This document shows positions 34,084 through 39,119 of a stretch of 39,119 bases of DNA, one piece after another. Under the pieces are notes generated by a model. The model was not told where the DNA came from and made no database searches. It saw only the letters and a list, made by a program, of their open reading frames with translations. Positions within the stretch are counted from its first letter, which is position 1. The number at the start of each line of letters is the position of its first letter. Position numbers and translations under genes: made by a program. Source of the DNA: a virus; the IMG/VR virus record IMGVR_UViG_3300010149_000050, positions 1 through 39,119 of that record; one strand, 5' to 3'.

Positions 34084-35246
34084 TAGTTTAACTTAATTAC
34101 TTGTCCTGGTAACTCATCATTCATATCAGAAATACTACTAAGAACCCATAACGTATTCTTAGGACAGTTATCTGGAGAGTATGCTTCACCATCTGTTAAA
34201 TATATTAGAGCTGTATATTGCCCTTTATTTTCATTAAAATGATCAATTACTGGTTGGAAACTTGTTCCACCACGACCATGTATTTCCCAATTATGTTTTG
34301 GATTAAATTCTTTAACACTATTAAGACTTGTATCACACTGCGCTACTGTAATCTTATGACCTGTTTTATGCATATGGCATAATTCAGACATGAACTCTTT
34401 AAGTTCATCATTATTTACAGATCCGCTTGTGTCAACACCAACAAGAATATTATTTTTAAATTTAATCTTTAACCCAGGATTACCAGAATATCTCTTATTA
34501 TATTTACGTCTTAGTTTCTTTGTATATATTATACTAGAATTACCTATAAACCTTCTAAGATATCCTTTCCAATCAAACTTAGCAGGTTCAACATGCATTA
34601 ATCTATTAATAACCTCTGAAAGTTCTCCAGGAATGTTGCCATTTTTCTTTATTGTTGTTTCAGCTACATCCTTTAATTGATGTTCTATCTGCTTCTGAAC
34701 AAGTTTTTTCTCTGCTTCAGATAAATCATCAAACTCATCCCATGTAGCATGATCATATGGTGTTTCACCATTCATTTCATCCATTAATGAATCTAATGAT
34801 GGAGATGTACCATCTTGCTGTGCTTGACTTAATATATCATAATACTCTTTTGTACCTGCTTTAACTGGTAAATTAAGTTCTGGAAAACTTGATAACAGTA
34901 ATCCACCTTCAGGAAGTTTACTTTCAAGTATATATTGATTGATTTCTAAGTCAGCTGCTATATTAAACAACTTTGCATTGGGATATCTATCTCTAATCAC
35001 CAAATGCCCAAATGCAATATGTAATAGCTCATGTTTTATTAAACCAAATCTATGATCTTCAGATAATTCATTGAAGAAGTTCGGATTAATTGCTAACTGC
35101 ATTCCTATACCATGTTTACTTACACCTGCTGTAGGTAAAGCATCAGTATATTTCTTATTTATACCAATCAAAAAAAGCCCGTAAAAGGGCTCTGTAAAAA
35201 TTAAATTTTTGGTTGTTCTAGCAACCGCGTCTTGTATATTAATCAT
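34083..35246 (-). CDS. Zincin metallopeptidase-VWA fusion protein (DUF2201-like)
   Basis: The 387-residue product has an N-terminal zincin with KHELLHIAFGH (H72, E73, H76, H81) and a downstream ADLEIN helix likely supplying another ligand. A long acidic linker (about residues 140-200) leads to a C-terminal VWA-like domain with VGVDTSGSV (D272, S274, S276), the metal-ion-dependent adhesion site. This matches the DUF2201 metallopeptidase plus VWA architecture that pairs with MoxR/CobS-type AAA+ ATPases, encoded here two genes downstream. The partner set may remodel or process a host or phage protein. An intrinsic-terminator-like hairpin lies inside the 5' coding region. The gene overlaps the upstream 103-aa gene by 8 bp. 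Confidence 0.87.
   Translation of the reverse strand: MINIQDAVARTTKNLIFTEPFYGLFLIGINKKYTDALPTAGVSKHGIGMQLAINPNFFNELSEDHRFGLIKHELLHIAFGHLVIRDRYPNAKLFNIAADLEINQYILESKLPEGGLLLSSFPELNLPVKAGTKEYYDILSQAQQDGTSPSLDSLMDEMNGETPYDHATWDEFDDLSEAEKKLVQKQIEHQLKDVAETTIKKNGNIPGELSEVINRLMHVEPAKFDWKGYLRRFIGNSSIIYTKKLRRKYNKRYSGNPGLKIKFKNNILVGVDTSGSVNNDELKEFMSELCHMHKTGHKITVAQCDTSLNSVKEFNPKHNWEIHGRGGTSFQPVIDHFNENKGQYTALIYLTDGEAYSPDNCPKNTLWVLSSISDMNDELPGQVIKLN
35170..35191 (-). terminator. Intrinsic-terminator-like hairpin inside the VWA coding sequence
   Basis: On the minus strand AGCCC-TTTTAC-GGGCT is followed directly by a run of seven T residues, which is the textbook rho-independent shape. It codes for residues about 19-26 (EPFYGLFL). 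It would act on transcripts entering from the upstream genes before the AAA-VWA cassette. Confidence 0.5.
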
Positions 35247-35550
35247 TTTCTATTTTTAATATTTCATAATAAACTTTATTAAAACCTGGTAATACTTTCA
35301 TATTATCAATTAATAGATTAGCTGGATTTACTATCTTCTTATTTTGAAATGCTTCTTTATTCTCATTAACTCTATCTATAAATCTTTTTCTTTTTTCAAA
35401 TACTAATTGATGTGCAATAACACATGCTAAAGTATAAGGATTACTATAGTTTGAGTTTACTAAACTAAAAAAGCCAACTTCAAAATCTTCAGTAGATGCT
35501 TTTAACATCTTTATTATACCATTATATTCAGTAATATTTATTTCTTTCAT
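35239..35550 (-). CDS. Unknown small phage protein (103 aa)
   Basis: The product begins MKEINITEYNGIIKMLKAST. It is helical with a hydrophobic core segment (PYTLACVIAHQLVFEKRKRF) and a basic middle. No motif is recognised. It overlaps the VWA gene by 8 bp and sits 2 bp after the 41-aa gene, so it is translated as part of the same packed array. Function unknown. Confidence 0.7.
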   Translation of the reverse strand: MKEINITEYNGIIKMLKASTEDFEVGFFSLVNSNYSNPYTLACVIAHQLVFEKRKRFIDRVNENKEAFQNKKIVNPANLLIDNMKVLPGFNKVYYEILKIEND

Positions 35551-35552
35551 TA

Positions 35553-35678
35553 CTATATAAACAGTATTTCATTATCAGCTTGATCTATAACTTGTTGTTT
35601 CTCATCTTCATTAAGTTCATGATAATCTTTATTAAACCTAATGTTTGCTAGTTGGTTGTAAATTAATTCTATATTCAT
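35553..35678 (-). CDS. 41-aa small acidic protein between RusA and the 103-aa gene
   Basis: The ORF begins ATG at 35678, overlapping the RusA stop by four bases (ATGA), and ends 2 bp before the next start. The peptide starts MNIELIYNQLANIRFNKDYH and continues ELNEDEKQQVIDQADNEILF; it is acidic and probably helical. The overlap at one end and tight spacing at the other are the main support. Function unknown. Confidence 0.65.
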   Translation of the reverse strand: MNIELIYNQLANIRFNKDYHELNEDEKQQVIDQADNEILFI

Positions 35679-36073
35679 TTCTTCTCATTATTTTCTTTTA
35701 TTATTTCTATGTGTACTCCAGGATCTTCTTTATTGTATTTATATTGAACAAACTCAGGTATAATAAATTCTGCATTATCATCTTCAATCCATCCATTTTT
35801 TACCATATCATCCTGTACTGTTTGTGCGGGATTGATATAATCAAACTTATGTCTTGTTCCTCTGATAAATGTAAACTTTATTCTTACTGGAAGTTCATAA
35901 TTACTTAGTTCATCCTTAAACTCTTGAGCATATTGTTCATAATACTCTTTTGTTTTCTTTCTATATGCAACAACAGTTTTACTTGCTATAAAGTATTTAC
36001 CTGTCCATCTGCGTCCATTTTTACTTGAAGGTACATTTCCTGGTATAAACCATTTATTTTTTCTTTTACCCAT
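35675..36073 (-). CDS. rusA: RusA-like Holliday junction resolvase
   Basis: The 132-residue protein shows the RusA pattern: FIPGNVPSSKNGRRW near the start, then RGTRHKFDYINPAQTVQDDM with D78, D88/D89, and GWIEDDN with D98/D99. These acidic residues bind the metal that cuts four-way junctions, and the basic residues upstream contact DNA. It resolves recombination and replication intermediates before packaging. It overlaps the primase gene stop by 8 bp and the next small gene by four. The length is typical of the family. Confidence 0.88.
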   Translation of the reverse strand: MGKRKNKWFIPGNVPSSKNGRRWTGKYFIASKTVVAYRKKTKEYYEQYAQEFKDELSNYELPVRIKFTFIRGTRHKFDYINPAQTVQDDMVKNGWIEDDNAEFIIPEFVQYKYNKEDPGVHIEIIKENNEKK

Positions 36074-37043
36074 TTAATATATTTTTAAATAATGGTTTTA
36101 TAGTGGAATGAACATGTTCAAAACCATACTTAACCATTGAGTCACTAATATCTTTAGATAATGGTATTGTAAGACCATCTAAGTTATAATCAGATTTATA
36201 TCTTTCTATAGCTTTTTGTCCTGCTTCATCATTATCAAATAGAGTTATGACTTTTTTATACTTACCTTTTAGATGTTCTATAACATGAGGCTTTATCATA
36301 GTGTTCTCACTGTTAGGAGCAATAACCTCTATGTTATAACCCATTGCTTTTAGACACATAGCATCTTTAAGTGATGAGCATATAACTAAATAAGGTTGAT
36401 TAAACTTAAGCTGATCAAAACCTTGTATATGATGTTTTACATTATGAAATTTATGATTACCTTTTGGTTGATATATTTTATACACCTCATCATTATTATC
36501 AAAGTAACCATACATCATTGGTTTTTTAATTGTAATAGATTCTACGGTCTCGTCATTTTCCCTTACAAGGTTATAATATTCTATAGGATACACATTATAT
36601 TCACTTAGAATCTTTGATCCTATTCTATACTTTAACCAATACTCAGCATCCTGATTATTCCAACCTCTCTTCTTTATATAATCAACCTTCCATTTTTCTT
36701 TTACAGCAAACTCAACTTTTATATCACTACCATTTTTAGATATATAATTATTATAATCTTTTAGTATTTTATTTACTGCATCTGAATAACTTAGATCAAA
36801 TAGCATCTTTACTAAATCAATCTTATCTCCATTTTTACCAGTTGAGAAGTCTTTAAATTTATACTGCATAACTGTCTTATCAACATATACACAAAAACTT
36901 GGTGTTCTCTCATTAGGATTAAAGATTGATTTTATCTTTACATCCTGTCCTGTTAAGACTTCTGATAAATTTAAATAATATTGAAATATCCAATAGCTTG
37001 GTACATTTAACCCATCATAAACTAGATTCTTTGTATTTATCAT
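36066..37043 (-). CDS. DnaG-like primase with TOPRIM domain
   Basis: Residues 41-50 read FNPNERTPSF, followed by the KDFSTGKNGDKIDLV signature (64-78) of the primase N-terminal fold. No CHC2-type zinc cysteines are seen. A TOPRIM domain follows, with TLFDNDEAG (D270, D272) at its end. The usual TOPRIM glutamate position reads VICSSLKDAM, with Ser where Glu is expected. The 325-residue length suggests a compact primase without a DnaB-type helicase domain; no replicative helicase is visible in this window. A terminator-like hairpin lies between the SSB-like gene and this one. Confidence 0.83.
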   Translation of the reverse strand: MINTKNLVYDGLNVPSYWIFQYYLNLSEVLTGQDVKIKSIFNPNERTPSFCVYVDKTVMQYKFKDFSTGKNGDKIDLVKMLFDLSYSDAVNKILKDYNNYISKNGSDIKVEFAVKEKWKVDYIKKRGWNNQDAEYWLKYRIGSKILSEYNVYPIEYYNLVRENDETVESITIKKPMMYGYFDNNDEVYKIYQPKGNHKFHNVKHHIQGFDQLKFNQPYLVICSSLKDAMCLKAMGYNIEVIAPNSENTMIKPHVIEHLKGKYKKVITLFDNDEAGQKAIERYKSDYNLDGLTIPLSKDISDSMVKYGFEHVHSTIKPLFKNILNG

Positions 37044-37055
37044 ATTTATTTAAAT

Positions 37056-37091
37056 AAAAATGCCGGTTACAATATTACATCATAACCGGCA
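37056..37091 (-). terminator. Strong intrinsic terminator between the SSB-like and primase genes
   Basis: TGCCGGTTA and TAACCGGCA form a perfect 9-bp, GC-cored stem with a 13-nt loop. On the minus strand it is followed immediately by TTTTTATTT. It ends or attenuates the transcript of the RecA-like and SSB-like genes before the primase. Confidence 0.75.
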
Positions 37092-37111
37092 CATTATAAA
37101 TCTAATAAATA

Positions 37112-37786
37112 TTAAAATTCAAAATCACTACCTGACTCAGGAGTTGCAGGTTCAAATGAATCTGCTGGTTTAGTTTCAACCTGAGCTTTTCTTAAATGAT
37201 TTGGGTTGTTACTATCAAACTTAATTATGTTTGAATTTTCTACATTAACAGATTCCATAGCTACTCCTGCAGAACTAGGTTTAGGAAGATATAAATCATT
37301 ATTTACATATCCTTCTTTATTAACCCATTCTCTAGAGGCTAGACATACATTAATATATGCATCTCCTGATAATGCACTGCTTGCTTGAGTCATGAAGTCT
37401 TCAATTGTATTTGCTTCAATCTGATCAAGAGATTCTCTTTTACCAAGAACTTCACTCAACTGAATCATAGATTTCATCACCTCATCTACTTTAGATATTT
37501 CTTTTCCATTAGGAAGGGTTGTATCTTTAAATGCATATGGGCTGAATCTAACTCTACCAACTTGACCTTCATAACGTGGCCCATCTTGATTATTTACATC
37601 TTTCAAGAAACCTTGAAACTCTCCTTTTACAGGTGTTGTTTCTACATGTAATATAATATTATGTGAATCCGGATCATATGGCGTTACCATATATCCAATT
37701 TCATTAATTTTAACAGTGTGATTACCTGGTCCAACCACTGGTTTAATTTTGCCTGATCCTGCAGACATGTCTTTAGTACTTAACAT
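37112..37786 (-). CDS. Single-stranded DNA-binding protein-like
   Basis: The 224-residue product has a beta-rich body (GPGNHTVKINEIGYMVTPYD, VGRVRFSPYAFKDTTL), a helical middle, and a disordered Pro/Ser/Glu-rich tail ending ESGSDFEF. An acidic C-terminus ending in Asp-Phe-x-Phe resembles the SSB protein-interaction tip (DDIPF in E. coli). Its place between a RecA-like ATPase and primase fits the SSB role. No canonical OB-fold motif can be proven by eye, so function rests on the tail, length and context. It ends before a strong terminator. Confidence 0.65.
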   Translation of the reverse strand: MLSTKDMSAGSGKIKPVVGPGNHTVKINEIGYMVTPYDPDSHNIILHVETTPVKGEFQGFLKDVNNQDGPRYEGQVGRVRFSPYAFKDTTLPNGKEISKVDEVMKSMIQLSEVLGKRESLDQIEANTIEDFMTQASSALSGDAYINVCLASREWVNKEGYVNNDLYLPKPSSAGVAMESVNVENSNIIKFDSNNPNHLRKAQVETKPADSFEPATPESGSDFEF

Positions 37787-37824
37787 TCTTCTTCTTTTTA
37801 ATTAATTTTTTTAATTTAAATAAT

Positions 37825-38508
37825 TTATTTCTCATAATCAATAATTTTTGATCTAACAAGCTGTAGATCATTTGGAATAAACGCTTCATCAAACATATCC
37901 ATAGGGGATTTGCAAGTGTTTTCTCCGTTGTTCTGAGTTTCAAACCCATAAATAAGACTACCGTCTTCTTCTTTATTTATTTTAGCAAACAATACTATAG
38001 AGAATAATCCTTCTAATGTCAATGCATTATCAATCATTTTACCCACTGTTTTAGCTTTTACTCTACGTCTACCATTAATATCTGTAGATTCTTCTGAGTG
38101 AGTTAAAAAGAAACATAATAGATCTTCTCTTAAATCTTTAGGAAGTTTACCAACCTGTGCTAGGTTAGCTGCAATCTGAGTAAACTTATCATAACCTTTT
38201 TCATTGGCTTTATCAAAGTACTCAAAGCTTGACATATATTGCCAGTCATCAATAACTAAGTTTTTGATATGAGGCATTTTATCACTAACATGCTTCATTG
38301 CTTTATGAACTCCTGGTCCACTTGATACATTAATCATGTTACCATTTGGATTTTCTTTATCCAATAGTTTATACATACCTTTCCATCCTTTAAATGGTAA
38401 TGGTTTGTTTGCAATGTTTATAATTACAGTCTCTTCAGGATTTAACGTTCTAATTGATGTTGACTTGCCTGATCCTGATTCAGCAATAACTAATACTCCT
38501 ACTCCCAT
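37825..38508 (-). CDS. RecA-like (Sak4/AAA_24-type) P-loop ATPase
   Basis: The 227-residue product starts at its P-loop: IAESGSGKST (residues 8-17). Walker B follows as IKNLVIDDWQY (D87, D88), then FFLTHSEES and a KAKTVGKMID segment. This compact core is typical of phage Sak4/AAA_24 ATPases, which promote annealing or strand exchange together with a phage SSB. The next gene encodes an SSB-like protein, consistent with such a pair. It begins 3 bp after the stop of the 168-aa gene. Confidence 0.85.
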   Translation of the reverse strand: MGVGVLVIAESGSGKSTSIRTLNPEETVIINIANKPLPFKGWKGMYKLLDKENPNGNMINVSSGPGVHKAMKHVSDKMPHIKNLVIDDWQYMSSFEYFDKANEKGYDKFTQIAANLAQVGKLPKDLREDLLCFFLTHSEESTDINGRRRVKAKTVGKMIDNALTLEGLFSIVLFAKINKEEDGSLIYGFETQNNGENTCKSPMDMFDEAFIPNDLQLVRSKIIDYEK

Positions 38509-38511
38509 AAT

Positions 38512-39018
38512 TTACTTTTGATTTGATAATTTAATTGTATCATTTATTTTATTTAATGTAATATTTATATCACCTAATTTTGCTAAGATCTTATCTATAG
38601 CATCATAATCATCTGGATTTTTTATTAAGTCTAACTCAAGTATTTTAGGAGCATGTGGTGATGCAGATACTGATTTATCTATTACTTTTAGTTCTGCTAC
38701 AGGTATTAAATGTCTTTCAAAACCTGATTTGCTTTTAACTAATTCATACTCCTCTCTCCAATGTGGATTATACTTGTACAAATATAAAGTTCTTTTTGGA
38801 TCTTCAGCATCATATTCTATACTAACAAACTCTGTATAAATATCTTTTTCTTTCTCTAGTTCACTAGGAAAAAAACTAATAAATTTTTCATCTTTACCTT
38901 GTGGCCTATAAGCCATCTTAGGTATATACAATATATCAGTATCTCCAGTTGTCTGCAAATACTCTTCATGTAATTGTCTTAAAATTGCTATTTTACTTTT
39001 TCTTTCTTGTGGTGTCAT
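38512..39018 (-). CDS. Unknown phage protein (168 aa)
   Basis: The product begins MTPQERKSKIAILRQLHEEY, has a central charged beta region (FVSIEYDAEDPKRTLYLYKY) and ends in a helical segment. No domain is recognised. The ATG lies one base from the stop of the upstream partial ORF, and the stop is 3 bp before the RecA-like gene start. Position suggests a recombination accessory role, but the sequence does not show one. Confidence 0.75.
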   Translation of the reverse strand: MTPQERKSKIAILRQLHEEYLQTTGDTDILYIPKMAYRPQGKDEKFISFFPSELEKEKDIYTEFVSIEYDAEDPKRTLYLYKYNPHWREEYELVKSKSGFERHLIPVAELKVIDKSVSASPHAPKILELDLIKNPDDYDAIDKILAKLGDINITLNKINDTIKLSNQK

Positions 39019-39019
39019 T

Positions 39020-39119
39020 TTATCTAATATCTTGTTGCGGTGTACTCATTTCTTCTATTCTCATTTCTTCAAACACCGCTTTGAAAAAACTCATTCTTGT
39101 ATCACCATTTCTTGCTTTA
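39020..39119 (-). CDS. Partial ORF at right edge
   Basis: The minus-strand frame is open from the right edge to a TAA at 39020-39022, giving 32 residues that include TRMSFFKAVFEEMRIEEMST. The gene probably continues beyond the window, although an internal ATG could start a 24-aa peptide. It is spaced by one base from the next ORF. Too short to identify. Confidence 0.45.
   Translation of the reverse strand, partial: KARNGDTRMSFFKAVFEEMRIEEMSTPQQDIR

Noticed and set aside
1-39119. tRNA genes or an alternative genetic code with suppressed stop codons
   Set aside because: No clover-leaf was seen in the short gaps, and TAA, TGA and TAG all serve as ordinary ends of overlapping genes here.

Overview
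This window looks like part of a large, AT-rich (roughly 30% GC by eye) tailed-phage genome whose host is probably a Bacteroidota bacterium. The evidence is two giant virion-type polypeptides, a dense phage replication module with overlapping start and stop codons, no ribosomal RNA, tRNA or housekeeping genes, Bacteroidota-style A-rich start regions without clear Shine-Dalgarno sites, and a secreted protein whose signal peptide ends in the Ala/Gln junction common in Bacteroidota. The gene set and two-directional layout recall crAss-like phages (Crassvirales) and related marine lineages. No capsid, portal or terminase gene is visible here, so the exact family is inferred.

Region 1 (1-16329, plus strand) is two giant genes. 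The first enters from outside the window, is open from base 1 and gives at least 3542 residues. It carries an intact HEGFH zincin motif and, much later, a DFDID motif set in a beta-prime-RNA-polymerase-like context, so it is probably a virion RNA polymerase polyprotein. The second (1897 aa) carries a degenerate zincin motif and a PD-(D/E)XK nuclease-like block, and has a hydrophobic segment near its C-terminus. Together they look like proteins delivered with the DNA at infection.

Region 2 (16331-19652, minus strand) is a small membrane-anchored coiled-coil gene and a class I ribonucleotide reductase operon (nrdB then nrdA) headed by a 62-residue ORF and closed by a hairpin terminator. A 97-bp divergent control region (19653-19749) separates it from Region 3.

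Region 3 (19750-22339, plus strand) is a cassette of ten very small, mostly overlapping genes: membrane proteins, a coiled-coil anchor protein, an AT-hook-tailed protein, very basic microproteins, a Gly/Lys/Met-rich protein, a 3-TM-holin-family-like protein and a beta-rich probable virion protein.

Region 4 (22311-39119, minus strand) starts at its downstream end with two short genes, one encoding a signal-peptide protein made of 21-residue repeats. Upstream of these lies a long leftward array. In transcription order it runs: a RecA-like (Sak4-type) ATPase, an SSB-like protein, primase, RusA resolvase, a zincin/VWA protein, a small conserved protein, a MoxR-type AAA+ ATPase, two adjacent paralogous unknown proteins, a PD-(D/E)XK nuclease, two unknowns, a family B DNA polymerase with proofreading domain, PhoH, a DUF5664-like putative nucleotide pyrophosphohydrolase, an acyl-CoA thioesterase-like hotdog protein, a spore-photoproduct-lyase-like radical SAM protein with unusual cysteine spacing, and a DUF932 protein. 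Several hairpins divide the array into transcription units.

The parts most worth following up are the giant polymerase/protease and nuclease/protease pair, the AAA-VWA-paralog cassette, the radical SAM protein with a CX3CX4C motif, the microgene cassette, and an intrinsic-terminator-like hairpin inside the VWA coding sequence.
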